NCBI GenBank assembly: GCA_030642645.1 | Contig: DAOWNJ010000017.1 | Coordinates: forward strand, 1-12,717 | Source: Dehalococcoidia bacterium | GTDB taxonomy: Bacteria > Chloroflexota > Dehalococcoidia > E44-bin15 > DAOWNJ01 | DNA: 12,717 nt | Direction of reading: 5' to 3' | Shown here: in pieces, positions 5,991-12,030 of the stretch | Numbering within the stretch: position 1 is the first letter of the stretch | Layout: each line of letters starts with the position of its first letter | Position numbers and translations under genes: made by a program | The notes under the pieces: generated by a model | What the model was told of the DNA's origin: nothing | The model's database searches: none | The model's input: the letters and a program-made list of their open reading frames with translations, nothing else

Positions 5991-6749
5991 ATGATTTTAA
6001 GGGAATTTAGCCTGGAAGGAAAGCTGGCAATTGTAGCTGGGAATGGGAGGGGCTGGGGTAACTACTTAGCCATTGCCCTTGCTGAGGCGGGGGCTGACAT
6101 CGTCATCGCTGCCCCTGGGGGAAAGGGGATCGAGGAGACTGCTAAAAAGGTTCGAAAAATGGGGAGAAGAGCCCTGGCCATCTCTACCGATATCGCTAAA
6201 TCCTCTGAGGTGGAGGAAATGGTGGAGAGGGCCATCTCAGAATTTGGCAAGATCGACATACTGGTCAATAGCCCCGACCTTGAGTTTGCCAGGCCCTTCC
6301 TCGAGGTGAGTGATGAGGAATGGGATCAGGTGATGAATATCAACCTCAGGAGCGTTTTCCTCTGCACCAGGGCTGTGGGAAAGCATATGCTGGAAAGAAA
6401 GACGGGGAGGGTCATCAATGTCGTCCCTGGGCTTGCTGTAAGGGGGCTATCAAATTGCACCGCCTATTGTGCCGCCAAGGGGGGCGTCCTTCAGCTCACC
6501 AAGGCCCTCTCCCAGGAATGGGCTAGAGGGAACATCAGGGTTAATGCTATAGGGCATGGCTGGTTCTCTGAGGAGGAGCGAAGTGAGGAGGAGCAGCTAA
6601 AAGACCCACTGGTTCGCTATATCCCGCTTCGGCGCCTCGGCCGACCGAGGGACTTAAGCGGATTGGTGGTCCTCCTGGCCTCCGATGCCTGTGATTATAT
6701 AAATGGGCAGGTCCTTTTTGCTGATGGCGGCGTGCTCGCCCATGTTTAA
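5991..6749 (+). CDS. Short-chain dehydrogenase/reductase paralogue with degenerate active site
   Basis: The 252-residue SDR aligns end to end with the preceding gene product, but key positions have changed. The cofactor loop AGNGRGWG (16-23) keeps all three glycines but not the first Thr, and NNAG has become NSPD (93-96). The catalytic Ser is replaced by Pro146 in NVVPG. Asn118, Tyr159 and Lys163 (YCAAK) remain, and the usual PG after the active site is HG. The frame is clean, so this is not a pseudogene. I infer a structural or regulatory partner of the intact SDR. The start at 5991 gives an N terminus (MILREFSLEGK) matching its paralogue and a usable ribosome site (GAAAGG 9 nt upstream). 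An in-frame ATG at 5982 overlaps the previous stop but has no spacing for a ribosome site. It is the last gene of the operon. Confidence 0.88.
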   Translation: MILREFSLEGKLAIVAGNGRGWGNYLAIALAEAGADIVIAAPGGKGIEETAKKVRKMGRRALAISTDIAKSSEVEEMVERAISEFGKIDILVNSPDLEFARPFLEVSDEEWDQVMNINLRSVFLCTRAVGKHMLERKTGRVINVVPGLAVRGLSNCTAYCAAKGGVLQLTKALSQEWARGNIRVNAIGHGWFSEEERSEEEQLKDPLVRYIPLRRLGRPRDLSGLVVLLASDACDYINGQVLFADGGVLAHV

Positions 6750-6783
6750 AAAGGCATGAGTGAGAAGAATGGCAATGCCTTTT
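6749..6783. terminator. Bidirectional terminator-like hairpin between convergent operons
   Basis: AAAAGGCAT (6749-6757) pairs perfectly with ATGCCTTTT (6775-6783) around a 17-nt loop. On the plus strand the stem ends in TTTT, and on the minus strand the reverse complement ends in TTTTT. It begins in the stop codon of the second SDR gene. It could end both the SDR operon and the slipin transcript, but the weak A:U half of the stem and the long loop make it modest as an intrinsic terminator. Confidence 0.55.
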
Positions 6784-6817
6784 ATGCGGGGCGCCTTTGG
6801 CGCCCCGCATAAAAGGC
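6777..6817. repeat. 19-bp perfect inverted repeat (strong GC hairpin without a T tract)
   Basis: GCCTTTTATGCGGGGCGCC (6777-6795) is perfectly complementary to 6799-6817 around loop TTT. The AT-rich part lies at the outer base of the stem, so the hairpin is followed by GGC and not by T residues on either strand. It shares GCCTTTT (6777-6783) with the preceding hairpin, so full pairing of one excludes the other, although the inner 12-bp core (6784-6795/6799-6810) can coexist with it. It probably blocks RNA polymerase or exonucleases at this convergent junction. Confidence 0.85.
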
Positions 6818-6823
6818 TACTAT

Positions 6824-7600
6824 TTAGGTTACCTCTTCACCCTCTCTGGGGAGCCTTCTATTTCCCATAAAGGCTGTGAACAGGTCCAGGGGCAAGGGGA
6901 ATACCAGCGTATTTGTCTTCTCGGTAGCTATCTCAGTGAGTGTCTGGAGATAGCGTAGCTGAAGGGTTGCTGGCTCCTGTCCAATAACCTTTCCCGCCTG
7001 AGCCAGCTTCTCGGCAGCCTGGAACTCGCCCTCGGCGTGGATTATCTTGGCCCTCCTCTCCCTCTCTGCCTCAGCCTGTGCCGCCATAGCCCTCTGCATA
7101 CTCTGGGGTAGCTCCACATCCTTTATCTCAACCACGCTCACCTTAACCCCCCAGGGCTCGGTCTGCTCATCTATGATTTGCTGAAGTGTTTGATTGAGCT
7201 TATCCCGCTCAGAGAGGAGCTCATCGAGGTTGGACTGACCGAGGACGCTCCTCAGGGTGGTCTGTGAGATCTGAGAGGTTGCCCTGACGTGGTCTGTTAC
7301 CTTGACCACAGAATCCTCAGGGTTCACCACCCTGAAATAGACCACCGCATTCACCCTAACGGTCACATTATCCCTGGTTATCGCCTCCTGTCCAGGGACA
7401 TCCATGGTGACCACACGGAGGTCGACCTTCCACATCCGATCTATGAAGGGGATGATGAAGAAAAGCCCGGGACCCTTTGCCCCTATCAGTCTCCCCAGTC
7501 GGAAGATCACCCCACGCTCATACTCCTGCACAATCTTGATCGAAGCGGAAAGGAGTATGAGCACCGCTACCGCTATTGCAACCCAGATAGGCCATGTCAT
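6824..7600 (-). CDS. Slipin / stomatin-like SPFH-domain membrane protein
   Basis: The 258-residue protein has an N-terminal membrane segment (about residues 4-21), then the SPFH/band-7 domain beginning IVQEYERGVIFRLGR (23-37). Landmarks include GPGLFFIIPF (43-52), DVPGQEAITRDNV and YFRV. An Ala/Glu/Arg-rich coiled-coil stretch follows around AMAAQAEAERERRAKII. The C terminus LVFPLPLDLF is typical of bacterial and archaeal slipins. Such proteins oligomerise on the inner membrane and are partners and substrates of NfeD-type proteases, whose gene lies just upstream in the same operon. The ATG is 4 nt after the nfeD stop and has a full AAGGAGGTGA ribosome site, so it is likely made in large amounts relative to the protease. 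Confidence 0.93.
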   Translation of the reverse strand: MTWPIWVAIAVAVLILLSASIKIVQEYERGVIFRLGRLIGAKGPGLFFIIPFIDRMWKVDLRVVTMDVPGQEAITRDNVTVRVNAVVYFRVVNPEDSVVKVTDHVRATSQISQTTLRSVLGQSNLDELLSERDKLNQTLQQIIDEQTEPWGVKVSVVEIKDVELPQSMQRAMAAQAEAERERRAKIIHAEGEFQAAEKLAQAGKVIGQEPATLQLRYLQTLTEIATEKTNTLVFPLPLDLFTAFMGNRRLPREGEEVT

Positions 7601-7604
7601 TTTT

Positions 7605-7614
7605 TCACCTCCTT
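7605..7614 (-). promoter_or_regulatory. Full-length Shine-Dalgarno of slipin gene, containing the nfeD stop codon
   Basis: The minus strand reads AAGGAGGTGA, complementary over all ten bases to the usual 16S rRNA 3' end. The final TGA is the nfeD stop codon, and the slipin ATG follows after 4 nt. Termination on nfeD therefore places the ribosome on the slipin initiation site, a direct layout for translational coupling. Confidence 0.8.
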
Positions 7615-8906
7615 ACTTTTTTGACCCAAACCTTTAATCCCTCGACCCTGGTAACTATCACCTCCTCCCCAGGCTCCACCCTTCCCCCCTCCGCCGTTGC
7701 CTTCCACCTTTCCCCTTCGATGAAAATCGTCCCGGAAGGGTCAAGCTGAGTCTGTGCTATTGCCGCTTTACCCAAAAGCCCATCATAACCGGTGGTCGCC
7801 CTCCTTCTATGGGCCCGAACCACAGCCCAGACAACGAGGACAACACAAATGGTGACTACAGATACCACCCCGGCGATAAGGCCACCGCTTATATGTAATG
7901 CAGGGGAAGCGGTGAACAGGAGGAGGGAGCCGAATGTCAGAGAAGCCACCCCGCCCACGGCCAGGATTCCGTGGCTGGTGATGAAGGCCTCAGCGATGAA
8001 GAGGGCGAAGGCCAGGACCATAAGGGCCACCCCGGCCCAGTTCGCCCCAAGGGTGCCTAAAGAGTAAAGGCCGATTAGTAGAGAGATGCCACCTAGTACA
8101 CCGGGGAAGATGAGGCCAGGGTTTGAAAGCTCGACGATAAGGCCGAGCATGCCTATGGTGAACAGGATATAGGCTATATTCGGGTCGGAGATGGTGGAAA
8201 GGAAGCGCTCGACGCCGCTCATCCCCACCTGATGAATATTGGCCCCCTCTGTATGGAGGGTAACAACCAGGCCATTATCAAGGACCACCTCCATCCCATC
8301 AAGCTGCTGGATAAGCGAGTCGAGGCCTTGGGCGGTGAAATCGATAATGTTTAACTCCAGCGCCTCCTCCGCGGTTGCCGATGCGCTCTCAGTAACCGCA
8401 AGCTCTGCCCACTCCACATTACGGCCTCGATTCTCCGCCAGGGTCTGCATATAGGCGGAGAAGAAATTGAGCGCCTTCTGTGCTTCGGTGTCGGGAAGCT
8501 CCCCACCGCTTGAGGAGACCGGGGTGGCAGCTCCAATTGCTGAGCCAGGCCCCATAACGGCAACATGGGATGCCATAGTGATAAATGTCCCCGCCGAGGC
8601 CGCCCAGCCACCAGGAAGGACATAGACCACTACCGGGATCTCGGCATCTATTATTCGCTCCACAATAACCTGGGTGGAGGAGGCAAGCCCTCCAGGGGTA
8701 TTGAGCTCGATTATGCAGCAGATTGCCCCGTTCTCTTCGGCGAGGGTGATGCCACGGTCTATATAATCGGCTACAACCGGAGTGATCGCCCCATCTACAG
8801 TCAGGACATAGACCTCAGATGTATTGGCACTGGCCTCCGAGGAGATAAGGGCTCCAGCCAGGAGCAAGAGCGGTATAAACAAGAGCAAAATTCGTCGCAT
8901 AATCAT
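7605..8906 (-). CDS. nfeD: NfeD-family membrane serine protease (ClpP-like), full-length form
   Basis: The 433-residue long-form NfeD protein (1510-N type) has a hydrophobic N-terminal signal or anchor (about residues 5-22), then a ClpP-class protease domain (about 30-215). The predicted catalytic dyad is Ser104 in GGWAASAGTF and Lys144 in TEAQKALNFF, followed by the diagnostic LAENRGRN. Several membrane helices occupy about 240-370, and a C-terminal NfeD OB-fold domain ends the protein (about 373-433). The protease domain should lie outside the cytoplasm and cleave hydrophobic C-terminal parts of its slipin partner, which is encoded next. ATG codons at 8906 and 8900 are both possible; the predicted transcription start near 8909 leaves almost no leader, and GGGG at 8907-8910 is 6 nt before the second ATG. 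Confidence 0.93.
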   Translation of the reverse strand: MIMRRILLLFIPLLLLAGALISSEASANTSEVYVLTVDGAITPVVADYIDRGITLAEENGAICCIIELNTPGGLASSTQVIVERIIDAEIPVVVYVLPGGWAASAGTFITMASHVAVMGPGSAIGAATPVSSSGGELPDTEAQKALNFFSAYMQTLAENRGRNVEWAELAVTESASATAEEALELNIIDFTAQGLDSLIQQLDGMEVVLDNGLVVTLHTEGANIHQVGMSGVERFLSTISDPNIAYILFTIGMLGLIVELSNPGLIFPGVLGGISLLIGLYSLGTLGANWAGVALMVLAFALFIAEAFITSHGILAVGGVASLTFGSLLLFTASPALHISGGLIAGVVSVVTICVVLVVWAVVRAHRRRATTGYDGLLGKAAIAQTQLDPSGTIFIEGERWKATAEGGRVEPGEEVIVTRVEGLKVWVKKVRR

Positions 8907-8915
8907 CCCCAGTTT

Positions 8916-8943
8916 ATTATACAGGAAGGCTACCTTTTTGCAA
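8916..8943 (-). promoter_or_regulatory. Sigma70-type promoter of the nfeD-slipin operon
   Basis: On the minus strand there is a -35-like TTGCAA (8943 to 8938, four of six consensus bases), a 16-nt spacer and a perfect -10 TATAAT (8921 to 8916). The expected start near 8909 is only 2 to 3 nt from the first ATG at 8906 and about 8 nt from the second. It is divergent from the hisG promoter, with 1 nt between the two -35 boxes. Confidence 0.65.
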
Positions 8944-8944
8944 G

Positions 8945-8973
8945 TTGAACAAGGTGTCTTGATGTTGTAGAAT
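8945..8973 (+). promoter_or_regulatory. Sigma70-type promoter of the his operon
   Basis: There is a -35 TTGAAC (8945-8950), a 17-nt spacer and a -10 TAGAAT (8968-8973). The predicted start near 8980 leaves a leader of about 25 nt carrying GGAGG (8993-8997), 7 nt before the hisG ATG. The leader is too short for a His-codon leader peptide, T-box or attenuator, so no histidine-responsive attenuation is visible here. Confidence 0.6.
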
Positions 8974-9004
8974 ATATCAACTTTTCTAGAGTGGAGGATC
9001 GAAT

Positions 9005-9967
9005 ATGGGAATTGAGGAGGGAAGGCTGAACTTTGTCCTTCCCATTGGCCACCTCCAAGAGGATACCCTTAAGCTACTTGAGGAGGGGGCCTACCAGGTA
9101 AGGGGTTACGGCATAGACTCACGGAGCTACAGGCCCATCATGGATGATGGCGAGGTTTCCCTTAAGGTGCTGCGGGCACAGGAGGTCCCGATCTATGTTG
9201 AGGAGGGGTTCCACGATATTGGCATCACCGGGCATGACTGGGTTATTGAGGCCGAGGCTGATATTGAAGAGCTCTCGGACCTGAGGTATGGAGAGGTGAG
9301 GATACTGCTCGCAGTACCAAACGCCCTTGGTGATGTCAACTCCCTCGACGAGCTTCTGGACAGGTACTGGGATAGGGGGATCAGGATATCGACCGAATAC
9401 CTTCGTCTCTCTGAGAGTTATATAATGGGGATGGAGTGTTATAGGAGGAGAACTGATGAGAGCCCCACCATCATCACCCCCTGGTACAGGAGGGTGACCA
9501 GTTCCCCGGTCAAGCTGATCCTTTCCTTCGGGGCTACCGAGGCGAAGCCCCCTGATGATGCCGAGGCGATCATCGATAACACCACAAGCGGGAGGACGAT
9601 CAGGGAGAATGACTTGAAGGTTATCGAGACAGTCCTCGCATCGTCAACCGCAAGGCTCATCGCCAACAAGCAGTCCCTGGAAGACCCCTGGAAGGCTGAT
9701 AAGATAGGGGAGATAAGGACAGCCTTTGAAGGGGTGTTGAGGGCCAGGGAGAGCTTCCATGTCTTCGCTAACGTGCCAACCAGACAACTGTCGGGGGCCA
9801 CTCAGATTCTGCCAGCGATGAAGGAGGTCTCAATAATTGATGGAGGCGAGTGGTCACGGATAGACTTCGTCATTCCCAGGAGCCAGTTCAGGGAGGTCAT
9901 CCGAGAACTCAAGCGCCTTGGGGCTGAGGATATATTGAGATACTCCCCTGGCCAGATAATCGCTTAG
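9005..9967 (+). CDS. hisG: ATP phosphoribosyltransferase, long form with regulatory domain
   Basis: HisG condenses ATP with PRPP to phosphoribosyl-ATP, the first and normally feedback-controlled step of histidine synthesis. The 320-residue protein shows RLNFVLPIGHLQEDTL (7-22), the DIGITGHDW motif (71-79), GEVRILLAVP (96-105) and a PRPP-binding region around AEAIIDNTTSGRTIREND (186-203). A C-terminal ACT-like HisG_C domain (about 250-320) marks the long, histidine-inhibited form that works without HisZ. The Lys of the common LPKG start motif is Ile here (Ile14). The ATG has GGAGG 7 nt upstream. The stop codon lies within the ribosome site of the next gene. Downstream hisD and hisC confirm the pathway. 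Confidence 0.93.
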   Translation: MGIEEGRLNFVLPIGHLQEDTLKLLEEGAYQVRGYGIDSRSYRPIMDDGEVSLKVLRAQEVPIYVEEGFHDIGITGHDWVIEAEADIEELSDLRYGEVRILLAVPNALGDVNSLDELLDRYWDRGIRISTEYLRLSESYIMGMECYRRRTDESPTIITPWYRRVTSSPVKLILSFGATEAKPPDDAEAIIDNTTSGRTIRENDLKVIETVLASSTARLIANKQSLEDPWKADKIGEIRTAFEGVLRARESFHVFANVPTRQLSGATQILPAMKEVSIIDGGEWSRIDFVIPRSQFREVIRELKRLGAEDILRYSPGQIIA

Positions 9968-9971
9968 GGGG
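9966..9971 (+). promoter_or_regulatory. Ribosome binding site deciding a TTG start
   Basis: AGGGGG overlaps the last two bases of the hisG stop codon and is 5 nt before TTG at 9977. No ATG or GTG lies at a suitable distance in this frame. The spacing and the family-typical N terminus after it support the TTG start, and the overlap suggests translational coupling to hisG. Confidence 0.65.
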
Positions 9972-9976
9972 TCATA

Positions 9977-10726
9977 TTGCCTCAGATCTGCTTTCACCTC
10001 AGCATCGCCAGGGAGGCGGCTGCGAGATTGGACCATCCGGTGATAGAGCATAACCTGGGCAACTTCCTTCTTGGCTCTACCCTGCCAGATGTGCATATAA
10101 TGACGAGGGTTCCGAGGCAGAAGACCCACTTCTTCAACCTGGAGATAGAGGACAATGAGAAGAGCGTCATTGTTTTCCTGAGGTCATACCCTGAACTCGC
10201 CAATGGGGCGAGTCTGGATGGTATCACCAGCGCAATGGTCAGCGGCTATCTATCTCACCTTATCACCGATGAGGTCTGGATCATTGATATATACCGCCCT
10301 TTCTTCGGCCCCTCATCCCCCCTCGCCACAGACCCCATGGCCAATATATTGGACAGGGTGCTACAATATGAGCTTGGTATTCGTGAGCGACTTGATAAAG
10401 ATAATATGAACGCCATAAAGAGCGAGCTTGCCTACGCCAAGTTGGGGGCTGGGCTTGGGTTTATCGATGAGCCAACTCTGAGGAGGTGGCGAGAGGTAGT
10501 CATCGGATTTATGGAGCGTGAGCTGGATTGGTCTACCTTCCCCCTGTTTGCCAGAAGGTACCTCCCTTCCCAGGAGATGGACCAGAATGAGGCGGAGCGC
10601 CTCGTTACCTCCATACCCCTGATGCTTGAGAGGGCGATGGAGCAGGTCACCACCAGGGGGATCGAGGGGTTCAAGGAGAGGTCAATAGCCGAGTCGGTAG
10701 CGGCAGTAGGAGAATACCTGAGTTGA
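9977..10726 (+). CDS. Zinc-dependent phospholipase C-like protein (PF00882-type)
   Basis: The 249-residue protein resembles the zinc-dependent phospholipase C/S1-P1 nuclease fold family. Metal-ligand candidates occur in family order: His7 in ICFHLSIA, Asp38 in LLGSTLPDVH, His51 in KTHFF, and His94 and Asp98 in YLSHLITDE. No signal peptide or membrane helix is seen, so it is probably cytoplasmic; many bacterial relatives are uncharacterised and may not act on phospholipids. It starts with TTG from a ribosome site overlapping the hisG stop, and its own TGA overlaps the hisD TTG start by 4 nt. It is therefore tightly embedded between two histidine genes. No known step of histidine synthesis needs such an enzyme. 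One speculative role is metal or phosphoester handling, perhaps histidinol-phosphatase-like, but the sequence does not show this. Confidence 0.75.
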   Translation: MPQICFHLSIAREAAARLDHPVIEHNLGNFLLGSTLPDVHIMTRVPRQKTHFFNLEIEDNEKSVIVFLRSYPELANGASLDGITSAMVSGYLSHLITDEVWIIDIYRPFFGPSSPLATDPMANILDRVLQYELGIRERLDKDNMNAIKSELAYAKLGAGLGFIDEPTLRRWREVVIGFMERELDWSTFPLFARRYLPSQEMDQNEAERLVTSIPLMLERAMEQVTTRGIEGFKERSIAESVAAVGEYLS

Positions 10727-12030
10727 ATATCATAAGGGATATCGAGATCGCCAGACGAACCATCCTCAGGCGCTCCCCCTTTGAGCTCTATGAGGCACCA
10801 CCTCAGGTGATGCAGAAGATAAGGGATGTCTTCGGCGAGGGGCTCTCACCTGATGAGGCGGTTGAGCGAATAATCAATGATGTGCGGGAGAGGGGTGATT
10901 CTGCCATCCTCGACTATACCAGAATGATCGATGGGGTGGAGCTCTCATCCATTGAGGTAGGCCGAGAGGAAGTCGTCTCAGCCGTTAGTAGGGTTGATGG
11001 AGCCCTTATATCAGCACTCAACATCGCTCGTGAGAGGATACGCTCTTTCCATCTGAACTGTATGCGCAATAGCTGGGTCAGGGAGGGGGTGGGGCAGCTT
11101 TTTCGTCCCCTGGAGCGGGTCGGGGTCTATGTCCCCGGGGGCAGGGCCTCATACCCATCAACAGTGCTCATGATGGCAATCCCTGCAAGGGTGGCTGGGG
11201 TTGAGGAGGTCATCATCACTACCCCCCCTGGTAAGAATGGTGAGGTCTCAGCACCCACTCTGGTGGCAGCGGATATTGCCAAAGTTGACCGCATCTTCAG
11301 GGTTGGAGGGGCCCAGGCAATCGCCGCCCTCGCCTTCGGCACGGACTCTATACCAAAGGTAGACAAGATTTTTGGGCCAGGAGGCCTCTTCGTCACCCTG
11401 GCCAAGAAGAGAGTCTATGGCTCTGTTGGCATCGATGGCCTCCAGGGTCCGACTGAGACGGTTGTCATCGCTGATGAGGGCGCAGATCCTGTTTTCTGCG
11501 CAGCGGAGCTTCTCGCCCAGGCGGAGCACGATGTCCTCGCCTCCGCCATCATGATCACCACCTCCTCTGACCTTGCCCTGAGGGTGAGCCGGGAGGTCGA
11601 GAGGCAGCTTTCAGAACTTGAGCGGCGTGAGATCATCTCCCGGTCGCTGGAGGGGAGGGGAGGGATAGTGGTGGTAGATAATATAAATGAGGCCATCGCT
11701 CTGGTAAATGAGTATGCCCCGGAGCACCTCTCCCTGATGGTTGAGGATGCCCCCTCATATATAGATAGAATACATAACGCCGGGGGCATCTTCATCGGCT
11801 GTCCCGAGGCTTTGGGGGACTATATCGCAGGGCCAGGCCATGTGATGCCAACCGGAGGCACAGCGCGCTTCAGCTCACCGGTAGGGGTTGATGATTTCCA
11901 GAAGGTGACAAGCATTGTCAACCTGGACAAAGCGGGCATAGAGAGGCTGGGGCCACCCGCTGCGACCATCGCTGAGTGTGAGGGGCTCACCGCCCACGCT
12001 AGGGCGCTCAGGATGAGGCTAGAACAATGA
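10723..12030 (+). CDS. hisD: Histidinol dehydrogenase
   Basis: This zinc enzyme oxidises L-histidinol to histidine in two NAD-dependent steps, the end of the pathway. The 435-residue protein is full length. The catalytic Glu334-His335 pair is in YAPEHLSLM, and the zinc ligands match Gln266 and His269 (LAQAEHD), Asp366 (ALGDY) and His425 (LTAHARA). Other family blocks are VYVPGGRASYPSTVLM (136-150), RVGGAQAIAALAFGT (193-207), GPGG (218-221) and GPTETVVIAD (242-251). The start is TTG, sharing TTGA with the previous stop, with AGGAG at 10708-10712 about 10 nt upstream. This rather long spacing and weak start suggest translational coupling. The stop overlaps the hisC start as ATGA. Confidence 0.95.
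   Translation: MNIIRDIEIARRTILRRSPFELYEAPPQVMQKIRDVFGEGLSPDEAVERIINDVRERGDSAILDYTRMIDGVELSSIEVGREEVVSAVSRVDGALISALNIARERIRSFHLNCMRNSWVREGVGQLFRPLERVGVYVPGGRASYPSTVLMMAIPARVAGVEEVIITTPPGKNGEVSAPTLVAADIAKVDRIFRVGGAQAIAALAFGTDSIPKVDKIFGPGGLFVTLAKKRVYGSVGIDGLQGPTETVVIADEGADPVFCAAELLAQAEHDVLASAIMITTSSDLALRVSREVERQLSELERREIISRSLEGRGGIVVVDNINEAIALVNEYAPEHLSLMVEDAPSYIDRIHNAGGIFIGCPEALGDYIAGPGHVMPTGGTARFSSPVGVDDFQKVTSIVNLDKAGIERLGPPAATIAECEGLTAHARALRMRLEQ

Noticed and set aside
8565..8948. Plus-strand open frame of 127 codons
   Set aside because: It is antisense to the NfeD signal peptide, protease domain and promoter. The composition is that of a shadow frame and no family is recognisable.
8974..9004. 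Possible T-box, riboswitch or His leader-peptide attenuator before hisG
   Set aside because: The predicted leader is only about 25 nt, with no His codon run and no T-box sequence.
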